From NCBI GenBank assembly GCA_047639575.1, contig JBLIOB010000003.1, positions 1-56,127 of the forward strand: DNA of 56,127 bases, in the 5' to 3' direction. The stretch comes from JBLIOB01 sp047639575. GTDB taxonomy: Bacteria; Bacteroidota; Bacteroidia; Flavobacteriales_D; Parvicellaceae. A model generated the notes under the pieces. The model was not told the DNA's origin. It ran no database searches and saw only the letters and a list, made by a program, of their open reading frames with translations. How positions within the stretch are numbered: the stretch's first letter is position 1; each line of letters starts with the position of its first letter. Position numbers and translations under genes: made by a program. Below, piece by piece: positions 25,479-33,884 of the stretch.

Positions 25479-26216
25479 ATGGGACAAAAGACAAATCCAA
25501 TAGGAAACAGGTTAGGTTACATCAAAGGATGGGATTCTAATTGGTACGGAGGTAGAGATTACGCTGACAAAATCGTTGAAGACGACAAGATCAGAAAATA
25601 CTTGAGCGCTAGACTTAGAAAAGCGAGTATTTCTAAAATCATTATTGAGCGAACGCTTAAACTGGTAACAGTTACTATCAATACTGCAAGACCTGGTGTT
25701 ATCATCGGAAAAGGTGGTCAAGAAGTTGATAAACTGAAAGAAGAGCTGAAGAAGGTAACAGAAAAAGAAGTTCAGATTAACATCTTTGAAATTAAGAGAC
25801 CGGAGCTTGATGCCAAGTTAGTTGCTGATTCAGTTGCTAGACAAATTGAAGCAAGAATTTCATTCAGAAGAGCTATTAAAATGGCAATCGCTTCTACCAT
25901 GAGAATGGGTGCAGAAGGGGTTAAAATTAAAATTAGCGGAAGATTGAACGGTGCTGAGATGGCTAGAAGTGAAATGTATAAGGACGGAAGAACTCCTCTT
26001 CATACATTTAGAGCTGACATTGACTACGCTCTTTCAGAAGCACATACTACATACGGAAGGATCGGTATTAAAGTATGGATCTGTAAAGGCGAAGTGTATG
26101 GAAAAAGAGATCTTTCTCCAAACGTTGGTCAAGCGCAGAAACAAGGCGGTAAAGGCGGAAATGCTCCAAGAGGCGGTGGAAATCGTGGTGGAGGTTTCAA
26201 GAGACAAAGAAATTAA
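25479..26216 (+). CDS. rpsC: 30S ribosomal protein S3 with Gly/Arg-rich tail
   Basis: 245-residue S3, part of the mRNA entry helicase. The type II KH domain has GVIIGKGGQEVDKL; the C-terminal domain has SGRLNGAEMARSEMYKDGRTPLHT and YGRIGIKVWICKGE. The last 30 or so residues form a low-complexity Gly/Arg/Lys tail (GGKGGNAPRGGGNRGGGF), a lineage-specific extension that should be disordered and bind RNA. Confidence 0.98.
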   Translation: MGQKTNPIGNRLGYIKGWDSNWYGGRDYADKIVEDDKIRKYLSARLRKASISKIIIERTLKLVTVTINTARPGVIIGKGGQEVDKLKEELKKVTEKEVQINIFEIKRPELDAKLVADSVARQIEARISFRRAIKMAIASTMRMGAEGVKIKISGRLNGAEMARSEMYKDGRTPLHTFRADIDYALSEAHTTYGRIGIKVWICKGEVYGKRDLSPNVGQAQKQGGKGGNAPRGGGNRGGGFKRQRN

Positions 26217-26245
26217 GAAATTAAAAGACATTAAAGTACAAAGCG

Positions 26246-26668
26246 ATGTTACAACCAAAGAGGACTAAGTTCCGAAAAATGCAAAAGGGGCGTATTAAAG
26301 GTAATGCCCAAAGAGGAGCCACAGTTGCATTCGGTTCTTTCGGATTGAAAGCACTGGACGAAGGGTTCATTACTTCAAGACAGATAGAAGCTGCGCGTAT
26401 CGCTGTAACGAGATACATGAAGAGAGAAGGTAAAGTTTGGATTAGAATTTTTCCAGACAAGCCAATCACTTCTAAACCTGCCGAAGTTCGGATGGGTAAA
26501 GGTAAGGGAGCACCTAGTCACTGGGTGGCTGTTGTTAAGCCAGGAAGAATTATGTTCGAGGCTGACGGTGTACCATTTGATACTGCAAAAGAGGCGATGA
26601 GACTAGCTGCACAAAAGCTACCGATCAAAACCAAATTTGTTATTAGAAATGATTATTCAGAAGCTTAA
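26246..26668 (+). CDS. rplP: 50S ribosomal protein L16
   Basis: 140-residue L16, which positions A-site tRNA near the peptidyl-transferase centre. It opens MLQPKRTKFRKMQKGR as expected. The conserved segment ARIAVTRYMKREGKVWIRIFPD and the following KPAEVRMGKGKG are present. The 29-base gap from rpsC holds no obvious structure. Confidence 0.98.
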   Translation: MLQPKRTKFRKMQKGRIKGNAQRGATVAFGSFGLKALDEGFITSRQIEAARIAVTRYMKREGKVWIRIFPDKPITSKPAEVRMGKGKGAPSHWVAVVKPGRIMFEADGVPFDTAKEAMRLAAQKLPIKTKFVIRNDYSEA

Positions 26669-26680
26669 TAATTAGAAACA

Positions 26681-26884
26681 ATGAAGCAATCAGAAATCGC
26701 AGAATTGTCGACTCCAGAATTGATAGAGAATATCGATGAGAAGACAGTATTATTAGGTAAAATGAAACTGAATCATTCAGTTTCGGAAGATGAAAATCCA
26801 ATTAAAATCAGATTCGCAAGAAGAACTGTAGCTCGATTAAGAACAGAGCTAAAGAGCAGACAACTTGCTGAAGCTGCAAAGTAA
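26681..26884 (+). CDS. rpmC: 50S ribosomal protein L29
   Basis: 67-residue helical L29, at the tunnel exit next to L23. The pattern SEIAELSTPELIENIDEKTVLLGKMKLNH, then IRFARRTVARLRTEL, is the normal two-helix family form. Standard position between rplP and rpsQ. Confidence 0.96.
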   Translation: MKQSEIAELSTPELIENIDEKTVLLGKMKLNHSVSEDENPIKIRFARRTVARLRTELKSRQLAEAAK

Positions 26885-26897
26885 TTAAGGTCTCGAG

Positions 26898-27152
26898 ATG
26901 GAAAGAAATTTAAGAAAAGAAAGAATCGGGATTGTAACAAGCAATAAGATGAATAAATCTATTGTAGTTGCAGTTGAAAGAAAGGTGAAGCATGCCAAGT
27001 ATGGTAAGTTCATCAAACAAACTTCAAAGTTTGTTGCTCACGATGAGAAAGAAGATTGTAATATCGGTGATACCGTTAAGATAATGGAAACTCGTCCTTT
27101 GAGCAAAACAAAGAACTGGAGATTGATTGAAATTTTAGAAAGAGCTAAATAG
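26898..27152 (+). CDS. rpsQ: 30S ribosomal protein S17
   Basis: 84-residue OB-fold S17, a primary 16S rRNA-binding protein. Key segments are RKERIGIVTSNKMNKSIVV, KHAKYGKFIKQTSKFVAHDE and the end METRPLSKTKNWRLIEILE. Standard position; 9 bases to rplN. Confidence 0.97.
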   Translation: MERNLRKERIGIVTSNKMNKSIVVAVERKVKHAKYGKFIKQTSKFVAHDEKEDCNIGDTVKIMETRPLSKTKNWRLIEILERAK

Positions 27153-27161
27153 TATTTAATA

Positions 27162-27530
27162 ATGATACAGCAAGAATCAAGATTAGGAGTAGCCGATAAC
27201 AGTGGAGCAAAAGAAGTTCTTTGTATCCGTGTGTTAGGTGGAACTAAGAGAAGATATGCCTCTATTGGTGACAAGATAGTTGTCTCTATTAAGAGTGCAA
27301 TGCCAAATGGTGGTGTGAAGAAAGGAACAGTGTCTACTGCAGTGGTTGTTAGAACCAGAAAAGAGATAAGAAGACCGGACGGATCATACATAAGATTTGA
27401 TGACAACGCAGTTGTTTTATTAAATCAAGGGAATGAAATGAGAGGAACTCGTATTTTCGGCCCTGTGGCAAGAGAACTTAGAGATAAGCAATTCATGAAA
27501 ATTGTGTCACTAGCACCAGAAGTGCTGTAA
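27162..27530 (+). CDS. rplN: 50S ribosomal protein L14
   Basis: 122-residue L14, at the subunit interface. The opening MIQQESRLGVADNSGAKEV, the loop VVVRTRKEIRRPDGSYIRFDDNAVVL and the end FMKIVSLAPEVL are diagnostic. First gene of the classical spc unit, joined without a gap that could hold a promoter. Confidence 0.98.
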   Translation: MIQQESRLGVADNSGAKEVLCIRVLGGTKRRYASIGDKIVVSIKSAMPNGGVKKGTVSTAVVVRTRKEIRRPDGSYIRFDDNAVVLLNQGNEMRGTRIFGPVARELRDKQFMKIVSLAPEVL

Positions 27531-27540
27531 GAGAGATATC

Positions 27541-27870
27541 ATGCAAAGGAAATTACATATTAAAAAAGGTGATAAGGTAAGAGTGATCGCTGGCGTTGCA
27601 AAAGGCCAAGAGGGAATCATCCTTGTCATTGATAAGAGTAAAGATAGAGCGATAGTTGAAGGACTTACCGCTAAGAAAATTCAGCACGTTAAAGCACAGG
27701 CGGATAAGAATAATCCGGATGGTGGACGAATCGAAAAGGATATAAGTATTCATATCTCTAATTTGATGATTCTTGACAGCAAAGGAGAGCCAACAAGAAT
27801 TGGAAGAAAAGCTGGAGATGACGGAAAATTGGTTCGTTATGCTAAAACTACTAACGAGATATTGTCATGA
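27541..27870 (+). CDS. rplX: 50S ribosomal protein L24
   Basis: 109-residue L24, an assembly initiator at the tunnel exit. The KOW motif GDKVRVIAGVAKGQEGIIL is intact, followed by PDGGRIEKDISIHISNLMI. The last four bases overlap the rplE start (ATGA), indicating translational coupling of L24 and L5. Confidence 0.98.
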   Translation: MQRKLHIKKGDKVRVIAGVAKGQEGIILVIDKSKDRAIVEGLTAKKIQHVKAQADKNNPDGGRIEKDISIHISNLMILDSKGEPTRIGRKAGDDGKLVRYAKTTNEILS

Positions 27871-28415
27871 GTTATACACCTAGACTAGAAGAAAAATATA
27901 GAGGAGAAGTGGTTGCTACATTAACTAGCAAATTCTCTTACAAGTCGAGCATGGAAGTTCCTAAATTGGAAAAGATATGTTTGAATCAAGGGGTTGGTTC
28001 AGCTGTTTCTGATAAGAAATTAGTTGAAACAGCTATTGAGGAAATGACAACAATTACCGGGCAAAAAGCATTATCTGTATTGTCTAAGAAAGATATTTCC
28101 AACTTCAAATTGAGAAAAGGAATGCCGATCGGTGTTAAAGTAACTCTTAGAGGTGTGAAAATGTATGAGTTCTTAGATCGTTTAATCGCTGTTGCTCTTC
28201 CGAGAACAAGAGATTTTAGAGGAATAAGTGCTAAAGGTTTTGACGGTAGAGGAAACTTCACATTTGGAATTGAAGAGCAAATCATTTTCCCAGAAATTGA
28301 TATTGATCAAGTAAATAAGCTTACAGGTATGGACATCACGTTCGTTACAACTGCAAAAAGCAACGAAGAAGCTAGAGCATTGTTGGACGAGTTTGGATTT
28401 CCATTTACTAAATAA
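27867..28415 (+). CDS. rplE: 50S ribosomal protein L5
   Basis: 182-residue L5, a 5S rRNA-binding protein of the central protuberance. Landmarks are VPKLEKICLNQGVGSAV, RKGMPIGVKVTLRG, PRTRDFRGISAKGFDGRGNFTFGI and the TTAKSNEEARALLDEFGFPF end. Overlaps rplX by 4 bases. Confidence 0.98.
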   Translation: MSYTPRLEEKYRGEVVATLTSKFSYKSSMEVPKLEKICLNQGVGSAVSDKKLVETAIEEMTTITGQKALSVLSKKDISNFKLRKGMPIGVKVTLRGVKMYEFLDRLIAVALPRTRDFRGISAKGFDGRGNFTFGIEEQIIFPEIDIDQVNKLTGMDITFVTTAKSNEEARALLDEFGFPFTK

Positions 28416-28424
28416 TAAAGAAAG

Positions 28425-28694
28425 ATGGCAAAAGAGTCAATGAAGGCCAGAGAGCGTAAAAGAGCGGCAATGGTTGCTAAATATGCTGATAAAAGAAAAG
28501 CACTTAAAGATGCAGGTGATTGGGACGGTTTACAAAAGCTTCCCGCTAATTCATCAGCTGTAAGGATGCATAACAGATGTCAACTTACTGGAAGACCTAG
28601 AGGATATATGAGACAATTCGGTATCTCAAGGGTTACATTCAGAGAAATGGCAAACCAAGGTTTAATCCCTGGTGTTAGAAAAGCAAGCTGGTAA
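28425..28694 (+). CDS. rpsN: 30S ribosomal protein S14 (zinc-free type)
   Basis: 89-residue S14 of the long form, with a single Cys (in HNRCQLTGRPRGYMRQFGISR) and therefore without the CxxC zinc ribbon of the short form. The conserved C-terminal block REMANQGLIPGVRKASW is complete. An 85-base gap containing an inverted repeat follows, the first long gap of the supercluster. Confidence 0.98.
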   Translation: MAKESMKARERKRAAMVAKYADKRKALKDAGDWDGLQKLPANSSAVRMHNRCQLTGRPRGYMRQFGISRVTFREMANQGLIPGVRKASW

Positions 28695-28710
28695 TAAATT
28701 AATAAAGTAG

Positions 28711-28758
28711 GTCTATCAGCCCTTACAATGCAAAACGCAAAGTAGAGGAACTATAGAC
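28711..28758 (+). repeat. Inverted repeat in the rpsN-rpsH gap
   Basis: GTCTATCAG (28711-28719) can pair with CTATAGAC (28751-28758) over 8 bp with one bulged C. No T-run follows, so it is unlikely to be a terminator. In E. coli S8 regulates the spc operon by binding its mRNA near rplX-rplE; whether this element is an S8 site is untested. Confidence 0.45.
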
Positions 28759-28779
28759 TGGTGACTAAATAAAATAGTA

Positions 28780-29178
28780 ATGAATACAGATCCAATAGCA
28801 GACTTCCTAACGAGAGTTAGAAATGGTCAAATGGCAAAGAAGAAAGTAGTTGAAATTCCAGCTTCAGGTTTGAAAAAGGAAATCACGAAAATTCTGCATG
28901 AAACAGGTTACATCTTGAATTATAAATTCATGGATGATAACAAACAAGGAATTATCAAAATCGCATTAAAGTATAATCCTAATACTAAGGCAGGCGCAAT
29001 CACGAAGATCGAAAGAGCTTCTAGACCCGGTCTAAGAAAGTATGAAGGAGCAGGAAACATTCCTCGAGTTCTTAACGGACTTGGTATTGCAATCATATCT
29101 ACTTCAACAGGAGTAATTACTGATAAGCAAGCAAGAAGAGACAATGTTGGTGGTGAGGTTATTTGCTACGTATACTAA
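28780..29178 (+). CDS. rpsH: 30S ribosomal protein S8
   Basis: 132-residue S8, a primary 16S rRNA central-domain binder. It opens MNTDPIADFLTRVRNGQMAKK and ends with the STSTGVITDKQARRDNVGGEVICYVY block containing the conserved STS motif. It follows an 85-base structured gap, unusual for the tight spc unit. Confidence 0.98.
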   Translation: MNTDPIADFLTRVRNGQMAKKKVVEIPASGLKKEITKILHETGYILNYKFMDDNKQGIIKIALKYNPNTKAGAITKIERASRPGLRKYEGAGNIPRVLNGLGIAIISTSTGVITDKQARRDNVGGEVICYVY

Positions 29179-29196
29179 TTTAAGAGAAACTTAGAG

Positions 29197-29745
29197 ATGT
29201 CTAGAATAGGAAAAGCAATTATTACTATACCCGAAGGAGTTGAAGTTAGCTTTGCAGACGGTGTTGTAACAGTAAAAGGAAAAAAGGGTGAGCTTACGCA
29301 AGCCATTAGTTCCGAAATTACTTTGAAGATTGAAGAAGGTGTAATTACTTTCAACAGAACTTCGGATGAGCCAGATCACAGAGCTAAGCATGGTCTTTAT
29401 AGATCGTTGGTTAACAATATGGTTATTGGAGTATCTGAAGGGTACAAAACAGTACAAGAATTAGTTGGTGTAGGATATAGAGCTAAATGTCAAGGTCAGA
29501 GGCTTGAACTTGCATTAGGTTATTCTCATCCAATTATTTTGGAAATTCCTTCTGAAGTAAAGATTACTGCCACGATGGAAAAAGGGAAAAACCCGATGGT
29601 TGAACTTGAGTCATGTGATAAACAGTTGATTGGACAAGTAGCAGCAAAAATTAGATCCTTCAGAAAGCCTGAACCTTACAAAGGAAAAGGTATTAGATTC
29701 CAAGGAGAAGAAATAAGACGTAAAGCAGGTAAAACTGCCGGTTAA
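29197..29745 (+). CDS. rplF: 50S ribosomal protein L6
   Basis: 182-residue L6, near the sarcin-ricin loop and factor site. It opens SRIGKAIITIPEGVEV and contains VQELVGVGYRAKCQG and the C-terminal RSFRKPEPYKGKGIRF-EIRRKAGKTAG signature. Preceded by TTAGAGATG, the same 9-mer as before rplC and rplB. Confidence 0.98.
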   Translation: MSRIGKAIITIPEGVEVSFADGVVTVKGKKGELTQAISSEITLKIEEGVITFNRTSDEPDHRAKHGLYRSLVNNMVIGVSEGYKTVQELVGVGYRAKCQGQRLELALGYSHPIILEIPSEVKITATMEKGKNPMVELESCDKQLIGQVAAKIRSFRKPEPYKGKGIRFQGEEIRRKAGKTAG

Positions 29746-29766
29746 TAATATTTAATTAGCTAAGTA

Positions 29767-30120
29767 ATGGGACTTACTAAAGAAGAAAAAAGAGCAAGAA
29801 TAAAAAGAAGAATCCGAAAGGTTGTTAACGGCACTGCCGAACGACCTAGAATGGCTATCTTCCGGAGCAATAAGCAAATTTACGCTCAATTAATTGATGA
29901 TGTAAATGGAGTTACTTTGACTGCAGCGTCATCAGCAAAAAATAAAAAGGCACAAGGTGTGGCTAAAATCGACCAAGCTAAGGTAGTTGGTACTGACATT
30001 GCTGATAAAGCAAAAGCGGCAGGAATCAATAATGTAGTGTTTGATAGAGGTGGATATCTTTATCATGGTAGAGTAAAAGCTTTGGCAGATGCTGCTAGAG
30101 AAGCTGGACTTAAATTTTAA
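29767..30120 (+). CDS. rplR: 50S ribosomal protein L18
   Basis: 117-residue L18, which delivers 5S rRNA with L5. The motif RPRMAIFRSNKQIYAQLIDD and the end VVFDRGGYLYHGRVKALADAAREAGLKF are typical. Standard position between rplF and rpsE. Confidence 0.98.
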   Translation: MGLTKEEKRARIKRRIRKVVNGTAERPRMAIFRSNKQIYAQLIDDVNGVTLTAASSAKNKKAQGVAKIDQAKVVGTDIADKAKAAGINNVVFDRGGYLYHGRVKALADAAREAGLKF

Positions 30121-30132
30121 ACAAACGTTGTA

Positions 30133-30645
30133 ATGGCTAATCCAAAACAAGTTAGATCAACTGACATCGAGTTAAAAGACAAATTGGTTACTATCAATAG
30201 AGTTACGAAAGTAACTAAGGGTGGTAGAACATTTAGTTTTTCAGCAATTGTTGTTGTAGGAAATGAAGATGGAATCGTAGGACATGGTTCAGGTAAAGCA
30301 AAAGAAGTTACTGAGGCAATCGCTAAAGCAATTGATAATGCTAAGAAAAACCTGATAAAAGTTCCGGTGATTAAAGGAACAATTCCTCATCAACAATATG
30401 GAAAGTTCTCGGGATCGAAGGTTTTTATAAAACCAGCATCTGGTGGTACAGGTGTTATTGCCGGTGGTGCAATGCGTGCAGTTCTTGAAAGTGTAGGAGT
30501 AAAAGATGTACTTGCAAAGTCGCAAGGATCTTCTAATCCTCATAACGTAGTGAAAGCTACAATTGATGCTTTGGCTCAATTGAGAGATGCAGCGACTATC
30601 GCTAGAACTAGAGGTATTACTATGAACAAAGTGTTTAACGGATAA
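30133..30645 (+). CDS. rpsE: 30S ribosomal protein S5
   Basis: 170-residue S5, important for decoding accuracy and mRNA unwinding. RVTKVTKGGRTFSFSAIVVVGN, GHGSGKAKEV and the C-terminal domain AGGAMRAVLESVGVKDVLAKSQGS are all conserved. Followed by rpmD after 11 bases. Confidence 0.98.
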   Translation: MANPKQVRSTDIELKDKLVTINRVTKVTKGGRTFSFSAIVVVGNEDGIVGHGSGKAKEVTEAIAKAIDNAKKNLIKVPVIKGTIPHQQYGKFSGSKVFIKPASGGTGVIAGGAMRAVLESVGVKDVLAKSQGSSNPHNVVKATIDALAQLRDAATIARTRGITMNKVFNG

Positions 30646-30656
30646 TTATTGAAACG

Positions 30657-30833
30657 ATGGCGACAATTAAAATCACACAAGTAAGAAGTGCAATTAACAG
30701 ACCTAAGGATCAAAAGTTAACTTTGCAAGCATTAGGTTTGAAGAAACTGCATAAAACGGTGGAAAAAGAAGCTACTCCTCAAATATTAGGAATGGTGAAA
30801 AAAGTAGGACACTTAGTAAAGGTGTCAGAGTAA
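30657..30833 (+). CDS. rpmD: 50S ribosomal protein L30
   Basis: 58-residue L30. It opens MATIKITQVRSAINRP and continues KDQKLTLQALGLKKLHKTV, the classic L30 signature, ending GMVKKVGHLVKVSE. It fills the space between rpsE and rplO exactly as in other spc operons. The length is normal for bacterial L30 (about 60 residues), and the ATG lies 11 bases after the rpsE stop. Confidence 0.96.
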   Translation: MATIKITQVRSAINRPKDQKLTLQALGLKKLHKTVEKEATPQILGMVKKVGHLVKVSE

Positions 30834-30856
30834 TTAAAAGATTAAAACAATAAGAA

Positions 30857-31429
30857 ATGGACTTAAGTAATCTCAAACCTGCGAAAGGATCTACAAAGAG
30901 CAAAAAGCGAGTTGGTAGAGGTGAAGGTGCTGGTACTGGTGGGACTTCCACTAGAGGACATAACGGTGCTAAATCGAGATCTGGATATTCTAGGAAAATC
31001 GGATTTGAAGGTGGTCAAATGCCACTTCAAAGAAGAGTTCCTAAATTTGGATTTACCAATCCAAATAGAGTAGAATATAAAGGAATCAACCTGGATACTA
31101 TTCAAGCTTTAATTGATACTAAAAAGATCAAAGCTGTTGATAAAGATGTGCTTGTAGCAAATGGCCTTTGTCAGAAAAAAGAATTAGTTAAAATACTTGG
31201 AAGAGGAGAATTAACTAGCAAGATTGATGTATTAGCCGATGCTTATTCAGCGTCTGCAAAAACAGCAATTGAAAGAAAAGGTGGAAAAGCAGAATTAGTT
31301 CCTAGCATTCATGGTGATAAACCAGAAGCTAAGAAAGCTGAAAAGAAAGCTGCTCCTGTCGCAAAGAAAGAAGTTAAAGAAACGCCTAAAGCTGAATCGA
31401 AAGAAGAAGCATCAGGAGAAGAAGAATAA
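30857..31429 (+). CDS. rplO: 50S ribosomal protein L15 with acidic/Ala-Lys tail
   Basis: 190-residue L15. The conserved part, about 150 residues, has LKPAKGSTKSKKRVGRGEGAGTGGTSTRGHNGAKSRSGY and GFEGGQMPLQRRVPKFGF. About 40 extra C-terminal residues are low complexity (Lys/Ala/Glu) and end in acidic EEASGEEE, an extension not found in E. coli L15. The following gap to secY contains the strongest hairpin of the supercluster. Confidence 0.97.
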   Translation: MDLSNLKPAKGSTKSKKRVGRGEGAGTGGTSTRGHNGAKSRSGYSRKIGFEGGQMPLQRRVPKFGFTNPNRVEYKGINLDTIQALIDTKKIKAVDKDVLVANGLCQKKELVKILGRGELTSKIDVLADAYSASAKTAIERKGGKAELVPSIHGDKPEAKKAEKKAAPVAKKEVKETPKAESKEEASGEEE

Positions 31430-31439
31430 TTGAGAATGA

Positions 31440-31474
31440 ACAAAATTCTTGGACAAATAGTTCAGGAATTTTGT
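31440..31474 (+). repeat. Strong 14-bp hairpin between rplO and secY
   Basis: Bases 31440-31453 pair with 31461-31474 without interruption (12 Watson-Crick and 2 G-U pairs) around a 7-base loop. The structure ends 24 bases before the secY start. There is no U-tract, so it should be a processing, stability or regulatory element rather than a terminator. Confidence 0.75.
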
Positions 31475-31498
31475 GCGTTCATGCATCTAAAATAACAG

Positions 31499-32818
31499 AT
31501 GAAGAAATTTATAGAAACATTAAGAAACATTTGGAAGATAAACGATCTACGTACTAGAATCGTTCTTACGCTTGGATTGATTCTAGTTTATAGAATTGGT
31601 TGTTTCGTAATACTACCAGGTGTTGACAATACTCAATTAGGTGGGGCATCTGGAGGTCTAGGTGGTTTGCTTGACTTGTTTACCGGAGGAGCATTTAACA
31701 ATGCATCTATTTTCGCATTAGGAATTATGCCTTATATCTCTGCATCGATTATCATGCAGTTAGCAGGTATTGCAGTTCCGGCAATCCAAAAACTCCAGAG
31801 AGAAGGAGAAAGTGGAAGAAAAAAGATTAATCAATGGACAAGATACATGACCATTATTATCTGTTTCTTCCAAGCACCAACTTACTTAGGTACATACGTA
31901 TACGGTAACGCAGGAGCTGTTGTGTTGGATACTTGGTTATGGTACGTTTCAGCCATGGCAATCTTAATCGCAGGAACAATGTTCGTTGTGTGGATTGGAG
32001 AAAGAATTACTGATAAAGGAATTGGAAACGGAATCTCGCTTCTAATCATGATCGGTATTATCGCCAGATTTCCAGCAGCCTTCATCGAAGAGATGAATGA
32101 TAAAATGGACAATATGGGAATGGTGATTTTCTTAGTTGAGATCGTATTCTTCTTATTAGTAATTGCATTCTGTATCTTATTAGTACAAGGAACAAGAAGA
32201 ATTCCAATACAACATGCCAAACGAATTGTTGGTGGTCGAGGAGGAAGACAAATGTTGGCGCAAGGTCAAAGACAGTATTTACCGTTAAAGGTAAATGCCG
32301 CTGGTGTAATGCCAATCATCTTTGCCCAAGCTATCATGTTTATTCCAGCACTTATCGTTGGAGGAGCGGCATTTGCAAACATCTTCGGGTTTTGGTACAA
32401 CCTAGTGTTTGCTTTAATGATTATCATATTTACTTATTTCTACACTGCTGTTACAGTAGATCCAAATAAGATTGCGGATGATTTGAAAAGGTCTGGTGGA
32501 TTTATTCCGGGAGTAAAACCTGGTAGGAAAACGGCTGAGTTTGTAGATAGATTATTATCACGGATCACTTTACCCGGTTCTATGTTATTAGCAGTTGTTG
32601 CAATTTTACCTTCTATTGCTTACAACTTTTTCGGAGTTCAACAAAACTTCGCATTGTTTTACGGTGGAACCTCTCTTTTGATTATGGTTGGTGTAGTATT
32701 AGATACGCTTCAGCAAATTGAAAGTCATTTATTAAGTAATCACTATGATGGCTTGATGAAAGGAACGAAGATTAAGGGTAGAGGGTCATCATTGCCTCCT
32801 GTGGGGCAGGCGTTTTAA
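31499..32818 (+). CDS. secY: Preprotein translocase subunit SecY
   Basis: 439-residue SecY, the channel of the Sec translocon with ten predicted membrane helices. Landmarks are TRIVLTLGLILVYRIGCFVILPG (TM1), the plug/TM2 region with ALGIMPYISASIIMQL, WIGERITDKGIGNGISLLIMIGI, and the C-terminal DTLQQIESHLLSNHYDGLMKG. Its product secretes most signal-peptide proteins in this window, including those later exported by T9SS. It is in the usual place after rplO. Confidence 0.98.
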   Translation: MKKFIETLRNIWKINDLRTRIVLTLGLILVYRIGCFVILPGVDNTQLGGASGGLGGLLDLFTGGAFNNASIFALGIMPYISASIIMQLAGIAVPAIQKLQREGESGRKKINQWTRYMTIIICFFQAPTYLGTYVYGNAGAVVLDTWLWYVSAMAILIAGTMFVVWIGERITDKGIGNGISLLIMIGIIARFPAAFIEEMNDKMDNMGMVIFLVEIVFFLLVIAFCILLVQGTRRIPIQHAKRIVGGRGGRQMLAQGQRQYLPLKVNAAGVMPIIFAQAIMFIPALIVGGAAFANIFGFWYNLVFALMIIIFTYFYTAVTVDPNKIADDLKRSGGFIPGVKPGRKTAEFVDRLLSRITLPGSMLLAVVAILPSIAYNFFGVQQNFALFYGGTSLLIMVGVVLDTLQQIESHLLSNHYDGLMKGTKIKGRGSSLPPVGQAF

Positions 32819-32829
32819 AAAAGGATTAA

Positions 32830-33609
32830 ATGATCTTTTTAAAAACGAATGAAGAAATTGAACTGATTAAAGAAAGTTCTTTGCTTGTTGGAAAAACCTT
32901 AGCGGAAGTTGCTAAGTGCATCAAACCAGGAGTTACAACTCTTGAGTTAGATTCAGTTGCGGAAGAGTTCATTAGGGACCACGGAGCTGAACCTGGTTTT
33001 TTAGGATATGGAGGTTTTCCAAATTCACTATGTACCTCGGTTAATGAGGCTGTAGTGCATGGAATACCAAACGGAACTCCTCTTGTAGACGGAGATATCG
33101 TATCTGTTGATTGTGGTGTACTTAAAAACGGTTTCTATGGAGACTCAGCCTATACGTTTGAAATAGGTGAAGTTTCTGAGGAGATAAAAAAACTGCTAGA
33201 AGTAACAAAAGAATGTTTGAATAGAGCTGTTGCTGCTGCAATTAGTGGGAACAGACTTGGTGATATTGGCTTTGCATGTCAATCATATGCTGAAGAGAAC
33301 GGATTCGGAGTAGTTAGAGAATTGGTTGGACATGGTTTAGGTAAAAACCTACATGAAGAACCACAAGTACCTAATTATGGAAAACGTGGAAGAGGCGCCA
33401 AACTGAAAGAAGGCCTAGTGCTTGCTATCGAACCGATGATTAACATGGGAACGAAGAACGTAAAGCAACTAAGTGATGGCTGGACAATTGTTACTAAAGA
33501 TGGGAAACCATCTGCTCATTTTGAGCATGATGTGGCTATTGCTAAAGGTCAACCCATAATGCTTTCAACATTTGAATTTGTTGAAGAGGTTTTAAACGCA
33601 AAGAAATAA
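32830..33609 (+). CDS. map: Type I methionine aminopeptidase
   Basis: 259-residue metalloprotease that removes the initiator Met. The five metal ligands are visible: Asp94, Asp105, His168, Glu201 and Glu232, with substrate His77 in AVVHGIPN. It is placed between secY and infA, an arrangement shared by several bacterial groups, and has the short form without an N-terminal SH3 or zinc extension. It lies 11 bases after secY. Confidence 0.97.
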   Translation: MIFLKTNEEIELIKESSLLVGKTLAEVAKCIKPGVTTLELDSVAEEFIRDHGAEPGFLGYGGFPNSLCTSVNEAVVHGIPNGTPLVDGDIVSVDCGVLKNGFYGDSAYTFEIGEVSEEIKKLLEVTKECLNRAVAAAISGNRLGDIGFACQSYAEENGFGVVRELVGHGLGKNLHEEPQVPNYGKRGRGAKLKEGLVLAIEPMINMGTKNVKQLSDGWTIVTKDGKPSAHFEHDVAIAKGQPIMLSTFEFVEEVLNAKK

Positions 33610-33616
33610 AGCATTG

Positions 33617-33641
33617 TCGTCCGAAGTTTAACGAAGGATGA
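33617..33641 (+). repeat. Weak inverted repeat in the map-infA gap
   Basis: TCGTCC (33617-33622) can pair with GGATGA (33636-33641) over 6 bp including one G-U pair. It is listed because each other long gap in the supercluster has a comparable or stronger structure; on its own it is marginal. Confidence 0.25.
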
Positions 33642-33658
33642 AAATTTAAATTAAGAAT

Positions 33659-33877
33659 ATGGCTAAACAAGCCTCGATTGAACAAGACGGAGTAATTATA
33701 GAAGCACTTTCTAACGCTATGTTTAGAGTTGAGTTAGAAAATGGTCATGTAATAACAGCGCATATCTCAGGTAAAATGAGAATGTACTACATTAAAATAT
33801 TGCCTGGAGATAAAGTAAAGGTGGCGATGTCGCCTTACGATTTAACAAAAGGAAGAATAACATTTAGATATAAATAA
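33659..33877 (+). CDS. infA: Translation initiation factor IF-1
   Basis: 72-residue OB-fold protein, the exact family length. It opens MAKQASIEQDGVIIEALSNAMFRV and continues with ENGHVITAHISGKMRMYYIKILPGDKV and SPYDLTKGRITFRYK. IF-1 occupies the A site during initiation. Placed between map and rpmJ, 49 bases after map. Confidence 0.98.
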   Translation: MAKQASIEQDGVIIEALSNAMFRVELENGHVITAHISGKMRMYYIKILPGDKVKVAMSPYDLTKGRITFRYK

Positions 33878-33884
33878 CCAAGTC

